A DNA stretch of 64,000 bases from Euryodendron excelsum. Its lineage: Eukaryota > Streptophyta > Magnoliopsida > Ericales > Pentaphylacaceae. Location of the stretch: positions 19,327,001 to 19,391,000 of the forward strand of contig CM065397.1 of assembly GCA_033060915.1 (NCBI GenBank), in the 5' to 3' direction. Positions 1-11,604 of this stretch are shown here, in pieces. A program made the position numbers and the translations under genes. The notes under the pieces are model-generated. The model had not been told where the DNA came from, did no database searches, and saw only the letters and a list, made by a program, of their open reading frames with translations. Numbering within the stretch: the first letter of the stretch is position 1; each line of letters opens with the position of its first letter.

Positions 1-721
1 TTTTGCCCGCTCGGCAATCTCCGAGCTGACCAAGCTCACTTTCACACATCACATGCATATTTAGACGCTAAGCCTGCCGTTTTAACTTGAATTTAGTCCA
101 CCAGTCGCTTCCCAGGCCCGTAGGGCCCACTTGAAGCTAAATGACCATTTTGCCCCTAGGCATCCGAATGCCCTGGGGATTACACCAGCTCTGAGTATCA
201 AACCGGTAACCTCCTGAAAATACTTCTTATAGTGTTCTCAATCTTCTATTATCTTTCTGGATCATTCCGAGTCAGTTCCGGCAAACTCGGTGCAAAATGA
301 CTATTTTGCCCCTGGTGGGCCGGTCACCTTTTCCGATCATACCGGCTCAGGATATCAAACCGGCAACCTTTGGAAACATTTTGAATAATGTTTCCAAATC
401 TTAAGTCTTCTTCCAAGACAGTCCGAGCCCGTCCCAGCAGCTTCCCGATCCAATTGACCGTTTGGTCCCTAAAGGCCCGGTCAACCCTTTCGACACATCC
501 TATCCTTATTTTTCAAGTCAAATGCCTCTGGGACAGTAGTCTAAGTGTTCCTACCCTTGTTCGGCCTTCCAGGTCATTCTCGGCCTCTTCAACTCATTCC
601 CGAACTTTCCGGAGTCACCCTAGTGAAGCCAAGCTAAAAATTGCATGGTAGTCACTAGTACAGGCACCCAAATCTAGTCAAAGATACGTTGCTTGCCGAC
701 CTTAAACATTTCCTAAATGGC

Positions 722-843
722 TGGCGCCACTAGTAGTGGCGCCAAGCCAAAAAATGGCCTGGCGCCACTCCTAGTGGCACCAGTGTAATTTTTGGCCAGG
801 CGCCACTACAACAGGCGCCAGTGCATTCCTCTCTCTATAAATA
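722..843 (+). promoter_or_regulatory. LTR-a promoter: GGCGCC palindromes plus TATA box
   Basis: Two inverted repeats with arms GGCGCCACT and AGTGGCGCC (or AGTGGCACC) lie at 722-744 and 761-781. A third, looser copy is near 799-820. TATAAATA follows at 836-843, about 16 bases after the last palindrome. The same arrangement recurs in the other main-family LTRs, so it is probably the LTR core promoter with upstream sites. No factor is identified. Confidence 0.7.
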
Positions 844-1699
844 CAGAGCCTCTTCCAGTGTTTAGGAGGTTCGCAAACTCATTCTAAAAATCATATATTT
901 CGATATACAGAGCTCGTGCACTCCTTAAACCATAGCTTTCTTAGGTTTTCCAAATCCTAGCCACCATGCACTAAACCCTAGCCTTCTATACACTCATACA
1001 CTTCCCCATACACTTATACACTAGCCTCCAACCCTCCCTTGAAAACTTGAAGAGTTACAATCTGAAGTTTGAAGACAACTCTTGAAGATTGAAGACGAAA
1101 ATCAAAATCAAGACCGAAGACAAGCAAGGCACGCAAAATAAACAAGACATAAGGTAAGCTTTCGTTTTGCGTTTTTGCACTTCCCCCCTCTCTCTTCTCT
1201 CTCCTAACCCACTTGGGTTTTCTCTATTTTAATCCCCCATCTCTTTCCCCTCTTTCTTTGCTTGCTTGAAACATGGGGACTCCCAGTCCATGTGTAGGAT
1301 TAGACTATCGGAGGGTCACCGTGTCGGGGGCTTTCCTTTAGGCTAACCGAAGACCACGTGGATTCAGCCCCCTTGATTATGTGGTGAAGCCTTAACCTTG
1401 TATGTTCACGACCCCAAATTTGCATTGTGCATATCATAATCTTGCATCTTCCAAAATTCATTTTTAAACTCGTTTTCAAAATCGTTTTTAAACTTGTTTT
1501 CAAAATTGCATCAAAATCTTCTTTTTCAAAACTTATTTTCAAAATCACAATCCTAGGGTGATTCTAGCTTTTCCATGGCTAGGATTGCTTTAGGAAAGTG
1601 TTACATTCAAAGTGACTAACATGGTCCATATTTTCAACCCTTGTTGTTTTCAAAACCACTTTCTTAAAGTGGTTCTAGCCCTTTTATGACTAGAATCGC

Positions 1700-3300
1700 T
1701 TTAGGAAAGTGAGACGTTTTTATACTTTCCAAAAAACTCTCTTTTCAAATCTCTTCCTAAAAATCTCTTTTTCAACATACTTTCCTAAAACTCTCCTTTC
1801 CAAATTTGTTTTCAAAAACTCCCTCCAAAAATCTATTTTTCAAAACTCTCTTTTTCAACTCCTTTTCAAAACACTCTCCTCAAAATTCACTTTCCTAAAA
1901 ACTCTCTCCAACAATCTTTCATCAAAAATCTTTCTAAAAACTCTCTTCCCAAAAATCTTCCCTCTAGAAACTCCTCTCTAGGTTTTCTTTCCAAAAAATC
2001 CTTGTTTCCAAAAAAAACGCACTTTCTAAAAAACTCTCCCCTTAGAGCTCAAGTCAAGCCTTAGAACTAACAATTAGGAAACCCTAATTTTCTTTCCAAA
2101 AACGTGGTTTTCAAACTTGCCTTCAAACCTAGGTTTCCAAAACCTCTTGTTTTCTACATCAAAACTATACATGTTTCTAAAACCTATTTTCTATGTCAAA
2201 ACTATACACTTCCAAATCTAGGGTTTATAAAACATCCCTTTCCAAATCCTTGTCAAATCTAATCTTCCCTTTAGAAAAACAAATCCAATCTTCCCATTTA
2301 GGCAACTAGATCCTATCCTCCGTTTTTGGAAACAAAATCAAACCTTCCCTTTTAGAAACAAAATCCAATCCCTTCCTAATCTAAATCTTTCCTAATTCAA
2401 TTCTTTCCTAATTTCCTACTCTTCCAAACCATAGGTTTCCTAAAACTTTCAAATCATTCCTTAAACATTAAGCTTTCAAATCTTTTCTAATTCAACCCTT
2501 TCCTAACTCTATCCCTTTCCAAATCTCAACTTTCCAAATCTAAGTTTTCAAACCTTTCCTAGATTCAAACCTTCCCTAATTTCAAGATTTTCTAAAACTC
2601 AAACTCTAAAACTTTCTAAATCTTAAACTTTCCAAATTTCAAATCTTTCCAAATTCAAAGCTTTCCAAGTTCAAAACCTTCTTAAGTTAAGACTTTCTAA
2701 ATGTACAAACTTTCTAAATTCTAAACTTTCCTAAAACTTCAAATCTGTCCAAATCTAAAATTTTCTAAACTCAAAACTTTCTTACTTTCAAAACATTCCA
2801 AACTTTCCAACTTTCAAAACTTCATAATTTCAAATCCATTCCTAAAATGAAAACTTTCCCAATTCGAACACTTTCCTAAATTAAAACTTTCCTAAAATGA
2901 AACTTTCCAAAAATGAAACTTTCTTAACATAAAACTTTCTTAATTCAAAGCTTTTCTAAGTTGAAACTTTTCTAAACCAAATCTTTCCTAAAATGACACT
3001 TTCCTAATTTGAAACTTCCCTAATTCGAACCCTTCCTAAATCCAATCGTTCCTAATCTTTCCAAGTCCAACTTTTGAGTCAAATCTTTTCTAAAATCCTT
3101 CCAAGTCAAGTAAAATCTTTTCTAAGTCTCAAGTCTTTCTTAAGTCTAGGTTTCCTAAAACCAAGTTTTCCAAAATCAAATCTTTTCAAATCTTCCAATC
3201 AAAGTTCAATTTTTCAATCTTCCAATCCAATTTCCAATTTAATCTCTTTCTTCCAATCATACCTTTTATTTTCAATCGGACTCTTGTCCGAACTACAACT
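1700..3300 (+). repeat. Degenerate pyrimidine-rich ~12-17 bp repeat tract in the LTR
   Basis: About 1.6 kb of loosely repeated units built around AAACTTTCCTAA, with strong C+T over G on this strand. The matching tract appears as purine-rich GGAAAGTTTTGAA units in minus-oriented LTRs (about 4343-6280, 18000-19850, 35930-37780, 38640-39850, 42400-43980, 54300-55920) and as pyrimidine-rich units in LTR-h (about 59100-61000). Short open frames in it are low-complexity and unlikely to code. No gene is seen here. Confidence 0.8.
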
Positions 3301-6300
3301 GACTTGATTCCTCCAAAAGGATACGTAGGCAACCCTCATGGGTGTGGTCTCCATATTTTTCAAATTTTCAATTCTACAAAACCTTTCCAAATCTCCAAAT
3401 TCAATAGTCTTCTTTAAGTTTCCAATTCTATGTTCTATTTCCAATTTCCAATTCCAAAAATCTATTTTCAAATTCTAAAACTTTCCAATTTCAAATCTAT
3501 CCTTTCAAATCTCTTCTAAAATCAAATCAAATTCTTCTTTTCAAATATCTTTTCAAATCTATTTCTAAATCAACTCTTTTTTCTTGCACTTGCATATCAT
3601 GCATCATGTTTTTCTAAACATTGTTTTTCAAAGTGGATAGGATTGAACATTAGTTAGTTAAAGACTCTCATAGGTGGATCTAGGGTAGATTGACTTGTAG
3701 GTACCGAAAGGGCAGGGTAGGGTGATGGCCTAGTGTGTCTTCCCTACACGTAACCAACCTCCGAACCTAGATCACTGTTTTCGAAAGACCAAAAGGAGTT
3801 ATTTTTCAAAAAGGGCTTAATATTTTCTAAAGGTTGCCTAACAGCCTATTTTCCTAAAAACCCTCTCTTGAGGAGATATTTTCAAAATCGTTTTCCAAAA
3901 ACCCTAAGTGTAGTTTTCGGATTACGCTTAGTTTTTAAGTGACCTAACTCGCCTTAATCAAGTTAGGTGGTGACTCCAAAATTTTTCTGAAAGCCCTTTA
4001 TTCAAACCAATTTTCAATTCAAACCTCGTCGCACTCATTCTTCTAGGAGGGTGAGTTCTAACGAGAGAGTACAACATTTTTTCCACTTGTGTGAGTATTC
4101 CTCGAATGCAAAAAATCTGGGCACGACAACAGGTTGTTTGGCAACCTTTAGAAAACATTCAGTCCTTTTTAGAAAATAACTCTGTTTTTGGTCTTTGAAA
4201 ACAGTGATCCGAGGTTCGGAGGTTGGTTACGTGTACGGAAGATGCACTAAGCCATCACCTTACCCCTCTCTTTCGGTACCGACATATCAATCTACCATAG
4301 TTTCACTTACGAGAGTCTTCAACTAACCAATGTCCAATCCTATCTACTTTGAAAAAGAAATTTTTGAAAAGAAATTAACATGATGCATGATATGCAAATG
4401 TAAGAAAAAGAGACTTGATTTGGAAATAGATTTGAAAAGAAGTTTGAATTTGGAAAGAAGGTATTGGAAATTGAAAATAGAGATTTGGAAATAGAAATTT
4501 GAAATTAGAAGTTTGAAAATAGATTGGAGATTTAGAAAGATTTTGTGGAAATAGAAACTTGAAAAATGTTGTGGAATTTGAAATTTAAAAAACGTGGAGA
4601 CCGCACCCATGAGGGTCGCCTACGTATCCTTTTGGTGGAATCAGGTCAGTCGTAGTTCGGACAAGAGTCCGATTGAAAATAGAAGAGTTGATTTGGAAAA
4701 GAGCTGAAGTTGGAATTCAAATTGGAATTGGAAGAATAGGAAATTTGGACTTTAATTGGAAGATTTGAAAAGATTAGTTTTGAAAGACCTAGACTTGGGA
4801 ACTTAGAAAAGAAATATTGGATTTGACTTGGAAAGATTTTAGAAAAGATTTGATTCAAGTGTTGAACTTGGAAGATTGAGAAAGATCGGATTTAGGAAGG
4901 GTTCGAATTAGAAAAGGTCCGATTTAGAAAAGTTTCAAAATAGGAAAGTGTCATTTTTGAAAAGTTTCGTTTTAGAAAAGTTTCAAATTAGGAAAGTTTT
5001 GATTTAGGAAAGTTTTAAAATTAGGAAAGTTTTCAATTTAGGAAAGTGTTCGAATTAGGAATGTTTTGAAATAAGGAAATTTTGAATTTGGAATGTTTTG
5101 AAATAGAGAAGTTTTCAAAATAGGAAAGTTTTGAATTTGGAATGTTTTGAAAATAGGAAAAGTTTAGTTTAAGAAAGATTTAGAATTTGGAAAGTTTCAA
5201 CTTAAGAAAGCTTTGAATTTAGAAAGCTTTGAATTTTTGGAAGATTCAAAGTTTGAGTTTTCGAAAGATTTGAAAATCTAGATTTGGGAGTTAAAGTTTG
5301 GAAAGGATGTCGAATTAAGAAAGGTTGGAATGAGGAAAGGTTTAGACTTTGAAAGATTTGAAGTTTAGGAAAGTTTAGAACTTAGAAAATTTTGGAGTTT
5401 GAAAGTTTCAAATTTAGAAAGTTTAGAAAATTTTCAGATTAGGAAAGGTTTGAGTTTAGGAAAGATTTGAAAATTGAATATTAGAATTTTAGGAAAGATT
5501 TTTATGTTCAAGTTTTGGAAACTTAAGATTTAGGAAAGTAGAAGATTAGGAAGGGATTGGATTTTGTTTCTAAAAGAGAAAATTTGTTTTTGTTTCCAAA
5601 AACGGAGGATTGGATCTAGTTTTCTAAACGGGAGATTGGATTTGGTGTCCTAAAGGGAAGATTGGATTTGGTTTCCTAAAGGGAAGATGGGATTTGATTT
5701 CCTAAAGGGAAGATTAGATTTGACAAGGATTTGGAAAGGGAGGTTTTGGAAACCCTAGATTTGAAAAACTATAGTTTTGACATAGAAAATAGGTTTTGGA
5801 AATATGTGTAGTTTTGATGTAGAAAACAAGAGGTTTTGGAAACCTAGGTTTGGGGCACGGTTGAAAATCACTTTTTTGGAAAGAAAATTAGGGTTTCCTA
5901 ATTGTGGGTTTTAGGGTTTGACTTGGACTCTAAAGAAAGGGATTTTCGGAAAGCGTGTGTTTTTTGGAAACAAGTTTTTGGAAGGAAATTCTAGAGAGGA
6001 GTTTCTAGAAGATGAGTTTTAAAAAGAAAGCTTTTTGGAAGAAGCTTTTTGGAAAGAATTTTTAGGAAAGTGAATTTTGAAGAAGGCATTTTCTAGGAAG
6101 GAAACGTAGGGAATGTTTTTTTTTTAGGAAAGGAATTTTGAGGAGAGTGTTTTGGAAAGGAGTTTAAAAATAGATTTTTGAAAAGAGTTTTTTGAAAACA
6201 ATTTTGGGAGGAAGAGTTTTTGGAAAGCATATTGAAAGAGAAATTTTTGAAAATAGAGTTTTTTGGAAAGTATGAAAACGTCTCACTTTCCTAAAGCGAT

Positions 6301-7160
6301 TCTAACCATAAGGAGGTTAGAACCACTTTAAGAAAGTGGTTTTGAAAACAACTAGGAGTTGAAAATATAGACCATATCGGTCACTTTAAATGTAACACTT
6401 TCCTAAAGCAATCTTGGCCATAGAAAGGTTAGAATCACCATAGGATTGTGATTTTGAAAACAAGTTTTGAAAAAGGAGATTTTGATGCAATTTTGAAAAC
6501 AAGTTTGAAAACAATTTTGAAAATGACTTCGAAAACTACTTTTGGAAGAATGCAAGAATCATGGTATGTACAATGCAAATTTGGGGTCATGAACATACAA
6601 GGTTAAGGCTTCACCGCATAATCAAGGGGGCCGAACCCACGTGGTCTCTAGTTAGACTAAAAGAAAGCCCCCGACACGGTGAACTTCCAATAGTCTAATC
6701 CTACACATGGACTGGGAGTCCCATTGTTTCAAGCATGCAAAGAAAGGGGGAGAAAGAGATGGGGGATTAAAATAGAGAAAATTCAAGTGGGTTAAGAGAG
6801 AGGGGGGAAGTGCGGAAATTTAAATAAGAAGCCTACCTTGTGTCTTCTTTATTTCACTTGGCTTTGCGCGCCTTGCTTTTTTGCTTTTCTTCGGTCTTCG
6901 CTTCAGTCTTTGAGAGCTTTGTCTTGGTCTTTAAATCTTCGTAGTTGCAAAACTCCAAGTCTTAAATGGAGGGTTGGAGGCTAGTGTATAAGTGTATAGG
7001 GGTGTGTATGAGTGTATATAAGGCTAGGGTTTGTGTATGGCAGCTAGGGTTTGGAAAACCTAAGGAAGCTAGGGTTTAGGAAGTGTACGAGCTCTGTGTA
7101 TCGAAAATTAGGGTTTTTAGATTGAGGTTGCAAACCTCTTTCATGCTAGAAGAGGCTCTG

Positions 7161-7168
7161 TATTTATA
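7161..7168 (-). promoter_or_regulatory. TATA box of LTR-b
   Basis: TATAAATA on the minus strand, followed by the conserved ACAGAGCCTCTTC stretch. GGCGCC palindromes lie upstream at 7200-7285. Confidence 0.7.
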
Positions 7169-8069
7169 GATATGGGATAGACCTGGCACTTATTGCAGTG
7201 GCGCCAGGCCAAAAGTGCTCTTGGCGCCACTAGGAGTGGAGCCAGGCCAAATATTGGCTTGGCGCCACTAGTAGTGGCGCCATCCAGTTAGGAAAGTTTT
7301 AAGGTCGGCAAGCAACGTATCTTGGGAAGATTTGGGCGCCTATACTAGTGACTACCATGCAATTTTTAGCCTGGCTTCACTAGGAGTGACACCGGAAAGG
7401 CTGGGAATGACTTGAAGAGGCCGGGAATGACTCGAAAGGCCGGAAAAGAGTAGGAACACTTATAACTATGTCCTAGAGGTATTTGGCTTGAAAAATGAGG
7501 ATAGGATGTGTCGGAAGGGTTGACCGGGCCTTTATAGGCAAAACGGTCAATTGGAGCGAGAAGTTGCCGGGACGGACCCAGAATGTCCTGGAAAAAGATT
7601 GAAAATTTGGAAACATTATTCAAAATGTTTCCAATGGTTGCCGGTTTGATACCCAGAGCTGGTGTGGTCGGAAAAGGTAACTGGCCCACTAGGGGCAAAA
7701 CGGTTATTTTGCACTGGGTTTGCTGGAACTGATTCGGAATGATCTGGAAAGGTAAAGGTAGGTTAAGAATACTATAAGAAGCAATCTCAGGGGGTTATTG
7801 GTTTGATACCTAGAGCCGATGTGGTTCCCAGGGCGTTCGGAGGCTTAGGGGCAAAATGGTCATCTTGACCGGAAAGTCTCGAAATTGGCCCGAAACTGAC
7901 TAGAAGGCACCTAATCATGCCGGATTGCTTTTAAGACAATCTTAGAAAGTGGGACTTACCGTTCTAAGGACTCAGGTGTGTTCTCAAGAAACGTGTCAAA
8001 AAAGGCCCAAGGGGTAGTTTGGTAATTTTTCACCGAATTGGGCTAGCAGGCACCAGTGTTGACCTGGGT

Positions 8070-8200
8070 TTTGAGTGTTTTTGCCACTCTGACGTGATAC
8101 GGGGGTTTGTTGGCAATTCCCTATATCGACCTGCTTGTGAGTATTTCTGCTACTCTAACGGTTGTGATGTTTGTGAGTATTTTCGCTACTCTGACGGTTC
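8070..8200 (-). repeat. Short U3 tandem repeat, ~36-bp period
   Basis: The motif GAGTATTTCTGCTACTCTGACGG or a close variant occurs three times, the last two about 36 bp apart. Equivalent arrays lie in other main-family LTRs near 9325-9470, 26085-26225, 45298-45435, 62687-62825 and, on the other strand, 57150-57290. Probably U3 enhancer-type repeats; function inferred only. Confidence 0.65.
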
Positions 8201-8444
8201 GCGATTATTCCCGAGACTGCCTGATCTCGGGAAGCTGCTAAAGAGACTTAGCACCTGAGAAGTCAAATTTCTCGGAAGGCGTGCCTAAACAAACGTTTCT
8301 GCATTGGCGGGCTAGCCGGCGCCAATGGTGGATCGTTCTACCTTCTAGGGGACTTGGGGTCTCGTCCCGGTCGACAGGTTTAAAGGGACTTACCGTTCCG
8401 AAGAGATTTTCTTTGAAAAACGTGTCGGATTGCCGTCTAGAGAA

Positions 8445-8890
8445 ATCAACTGTCTCGAGAGAAGGATTGGAATTGGAATTGGAAAGGGGACTTACCGTCT
8501 TCGGAAAGACGTGCCTAATTTGGAATAGATTTGCCGTCTCGAGGAATCAACTGTCTCGAGAAAAGGATTGGAATTGGAATTGGAAAGGGAACTTACCATC
8601 TTCGAAAAGACGCGCCTAATTTGGAATAGATTTTTCATCTCAAGGAATCATCTGTCTCGAGAGAGGGATTGGAATTGGAATTGGAAAGGGGACTTACCGT
8701 CTTTGGAAAGACGTGCTTGATTTGGAATAGATTTACCCTATCGAGGAATCAACTGTCTCGAGAAAGGGATTGGAGTTGGAATTGGAAAGGGGACTTACCG
8801 TCTTTGGAAAGACGTGCCTAATTTGGAATAAATTTACCGTCTCAAGGAATCAACTGTCTCGAGAGAGGGATTGGAATTAGAAAAAGAATT
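8445..8890 (-). repeat. U3 tandem array of four ~103-bp units
   Basis: GGACTTACCGTCTT (or close variants) recurs near 8484, 8586, 8690 and 8793, each followed by GTCTCGAG motifs and GGAATTGGAATTGGAAAGG. Each unit contains a small palindrome around CGTCTTnnnnAAGACG. Other LTR copies carry shorter versions of this array with different unit numbers. Confidence 0.8.
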
Positions 8891-9079
8891 GGAAAGGACA
8901 ATGCCCCTAAGGGCATTTTGGTCATTTTGCCTCTATTTGGGCCTGGTGGGCCCGCAAAGCGATGGATAGATGGGATTAGACTTAGAGAGTTGATTTCGAT
9001 TCGAATATGTCCATATTGACTTGAGTACAAGTCTGGACGAAACGTAGACTACCGAGTGGTAAAAAATGGGGTGCTTACA

Positions 9080-10080
9080 GTCCCCGGGGCGTTTGGATGC
9101 TTAGGGGCAAAATGGTCATCTTGATCGAAAAGTCTCAGAATTGGTCTGAAATTGACTAGAAGGCACCTAATCATGCCGGATTGCCTTTAAGACAATCTTG
9201 GAAGGGTGGACTTACCATTCTGAGGACTTAGGTGTGTTCTTGAGAAACGTGTCGAAAAACGGCCTTAGTGGCAGTTTGGTCATTTTTCACCGAAGTCGGC
9301 TAGCAAGCACTCGTGTTGACCTGGGTTTTGAGTGTTTCTGCCACTCTGACGGTGGTCTCGTGGTACAGGGGTTTGTTGGCAATTCCCTATATCGACCTGT
9401 TTGCGAATATTTCTGCTACTCTGACGGTTGTGATGTTTGTGAGTACTTCCGCTACTCTGACGGTTCACGATCATTCCCGAGATTTCCTGATCTTGGGAAG
9501 TTGCTAAAGGGACTTAGCACTTGAGAAGTCAACTTTTTCGAAAGGCGTGCCGAAACGGATATTTCTTCATTGACGGGCTAGCAGGCGCAAAAGGTAGACC
9601 ATTCTACCATCTAGGGGACTTGGGGTCTCGTCCCGGTCGACAGGTTTGAAGGGACTTACCGTTCCGAAGAAACTTTCTTCAAAAAACGTGCTGGAAAGGA
9701 TAGACTTACCGTCTCGCGGAATCAACTTTGTCAAGAGAAGCATTGAAATTGGACTAGAAAAGGGGACTTATCGTCTTCGGAAAGACGTGCCTACGGGATT
9801 GGAAGGGGACTTACCGTCTTCGGGAAGACGCGCCTATTGGATTTGGAAAGGGGACTTACCGTCTTCAGAAAGACGTGTCTAATTTGGAATTGGACCGAAC
9901 AATGCCCCTAAGGACATTTTGGTAATTTTGCCTCTATTTGGGCTTGGTGGGCCCGCAAAGCGATGAATAAACGGGATTAGGCTTGGAAAGTTGATTTGAC
10001 TCAAAATATGTCCGCATTGACTTGAATACAAGTCTGGACGGACTGTAGACTGTCGAGCGGTCAAAAATGGGGTGCTTACA
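9080..10080 (-). mobile_element. LTR-c: U3 part of the 3' LTR of element I1
   Basis: This stretch covers the first ~1 kb of a minus-oriented LTR, ending on the right with GGTGCTTACA at 10071-10080 (TGTAAGCACC on the minus strand). The polypurine tract of I1 abuts it, so it is the 3' LTR of I1. It is interrupted at 9079 by LTR-b; the remainder lies beyond the left edge. It contains a ~48-50 bp version of the U3 array near 9765-9880. Confidence 0.8.
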
Positions 10081-10100
10081 ATTGCCCCTCTTTTTTTGTC
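10081..10100 (-). other. Polypurine tract of element I1
   Basis: On the minus strand the sequence directly upstream of the 3' LTR reads AAAAAAAGAGGGGCAAT. A G/A-rich run next to an LTR start is the usual plus-strand primer of reverse transcription. The same position in I2 and I3 also has a purine run. Confidence 0.8.
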
Positions 10101-10280
10101 TTTGCTTGTCGAAGACAGAAAACGATAAAGTAAGCGTCCCATGTTGACCGTGAGGCAGTTGGAGGGACAGACTTTGGAAATTTTGGAATACGGGATTGTT
10201 GAAACGAATATTGGGCACAAAAGGCCTTTGAAATCGAGTTTTGGCTGGAAAAAGGAAAAAACTGCCCAGAATTTGGAACT

Positions 10281-10310
10281 GGCGCCACTAGCGCTTGGGA
10301 ACAAAACCAG
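10281..10310 (+). promoter_or_regulatory. Degraded antisense-gene promoter module in I1
   Basis: A single GGCGCCACTAGCGCTTGGG stretch followed by AACAAAACC. It occupies the place of the better preserved palindromes plus A/T box in I2 and I3. The second palindrome is missing here. Promoter role is inferred from position and from likeness to the LTR promoter. Confidence 0.4.
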
Positions 10311-10494
10311 AAACATTTCTGGATCGAGCACTTGCGGGATTTTGAAGAGTTTGTGAAAAATCGAGAGGCATTGTGAGGAAACTGACCAAGACATTGAAGG
10401 AGAATCTCTTAGGGACCACGGGAGATTGCCGGAAGTAGTCACTATCGCTGGAAAAGTCGCCGGAAGAGGAGATTTTGCCGGAGAACTCTAAGAG

Positions 10495-11603
10495 GCGAGT
10501 TTTCAATTTTCTGTTGATTTCGACGTGTAGAATTCCATTTAAGTTGTGTGAATAGTGAAAATTGATGTTTTGATATGTTTTGAACACTTTAGCGAAGTTA
10601 TTTTTGTATTTTGATGCTTGTTTAACTGAATTTGAGTGATTTTGCGTGATTATGTGAAGGAGATTTCTGTAGGAATTTGGGGTTTGTTTCTACAGGCTTG
10701 GGTGTTGAGTTTTTCGGCTAGATTTTTATACTGTGTGCCTTAAAAAAATGTGTTTAACAGTCGTATGAAATTTCGTGATTTTTCAAAAATTTTGAATTTT
10801 AAATTTTTTGAAAAATAGAAAAAAAACTTAGAAAAATAGGAAAAATGGAGAAAATTGAGAAAGTGATGAAATTAAGGGATTTTAAAATTTAGAAAAATGT
10901 TGAAATATTTTGGAAAGCATTTGAAATGATTTTGAAACATTTTAGGATATTTTTGAACACCATTGATTCATTGAAAAATGAAACGAGTGTTTTGGAAAGT
11001 TTGAAAATTTTAAAAGTGTGTGCGGGTGTTGGTGCTATGTGATGGTGGTGTTTGTAGAGTGCAGGGTTTGTGTTTTGTGTTGATTTTGTGGGTGTGATAG
11101 GGACCATTTTAGAATTTGGAAAAGAGTTGGAAAATGTTTTGAATAAAATCTTTTTGAAGGAAAAAGACAGAAAACCCTAGAAATTTTAGAAAACTTGTTT
11201 TGACTTAAAATTGACAAATTAAAATGTGTAGGAAATTCATTTTAACTCGAAACTTGACCTTTTAAATCAAAATGTGTAGAAAATTCATTTTGACTTGAAA
11301 TTTTGAAATCAAAATGTGTAGAGAATTCATTTTGACTTAGAAATGGAATTTTAATCAAAGTGTGTAGGAAATTCATTTTGACTTAGAAATGAAATTTTAA
11401 TCAAAGTGTGTAGGAAATTCATTTTGACTTAGAAATGAAATTTTAAAATCAAAATGTGTAGGAAATTCATTTTGACTTATCACTTGAAATCCTTTTTTTG
11501 TTTTTGCCCTTTTTTTTTGGTTATTTATTTACATTATTTAATTATTATTTTTTAACTGCATGTACGGTATATTAACACCTCTTACCGTGGCTTACCCTTT
11601 CAG
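10495..11603 (+). other. Inferred 5' UTR intron of the antisense gene in I1
   Basis: A donor-like GCGAGT at 10495 follows GAGAACTCTAAGAG, and a pyrimidine-rich TTTCAG acceptor ends at 11603, two bases before the ATG. The same positions in I2 and I3 have GTAAAT and GTGAGT donors and TTTTCAG acceptors. If used here it would be a GC-AG intron. Inference from comparing the three copies; no transcript seen. Confidence 0.45.
11200..11490 (+). repeat. Tandem repeat, ~48-bp unit, six copies, inside the inferred intron
   Basis: AAAATGTGTAGGAAATTC or a close variant followed by ATTTTGACTTGAAA recurs near 11220, 11270, 11308, 11357, 11404 and 11452. The homologous place in I2 has two to three copies (27925-28045) and in I3 one (near 47234). 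Confidence 0.8.
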
Positions 11604-11604
11604 G

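Larger units (their letters stand above)
1..4128 (+). mobile_element. LTR-a: solo LTR, plus orientation, left end cut by window
   Basis: About 4.1 kb of an LTR of the main family, missing only about its first 14 bases when its start is compared with the LTR start at 20514. It runs through an altered U3, GGCGCC palindromes (722-781), a TATA box (836-843), a leader with AAACCCTA motifs, a long degenerate pyrimidine-rich tract (about 1700-3300), the conserved CGTAGGCA block near 3340, and the LTR terminus GCACGACA at 4121-4128. The sequence right after it (ACAGGTTGTTTGG) is the interior of a minus-oriented LTR, matched by the same motif near 54070, so LTR-a is inserted in LTR-b. No internal region follows, hence solo LTR. 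The left copy of the target duplication lies outside the window. Confidence 0.85.
4129..9079 (-). mobile_element. LTR-b: minus-oriented LTR, 3' end lost beyond window, host of LTR-a
   Basis: The biological start of this LTR is at 9079, where the plus strand reads GGGGTGCTTACA (TGTAAGCACCCC on the minus strand). Going left it shows the U3 tandem repeats (8445-8890), short U3 repeats (8070-8200), GGCGCC motifs, a TATA box (minus, 7161-7168), the purine-rich tract and the GTGATCC/GGTTACGTGTA block near 4190-4260. It stops at 4128 because LTR-a is inserted there; the rest lies to the left of the window. Right of 9079 the sequence (GTCCCCGGGGCGTTTGG) is interior sequence of another LTR, so LTR-b is itself inserted in LTR-c, probably with a GTCCC duplication whose left copy is off-window. 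Confidence 0.8.

Noticed and set aside
1709..1981. Phe/Lys/Ser-rich frames in the A/T-rich LTR tracts
   Set aside because: Low-complexity translation of degenerate TTTCCAAAA-type repeats; present in either frame by composition only.
8070..8900. Possible CRISPR-like array (regular short repeats with spacers)
   Set aside because: Plant LTR context; units are whole tandem repeats with no unique spacers and no cas genes.
9879..10442. 187-codon minus-strand frame across LTR-c and the polypurine tract
   Set aside because: Spans a non-coding LTR/internal junction; the related junctions in I2 and I3 do not keep it.
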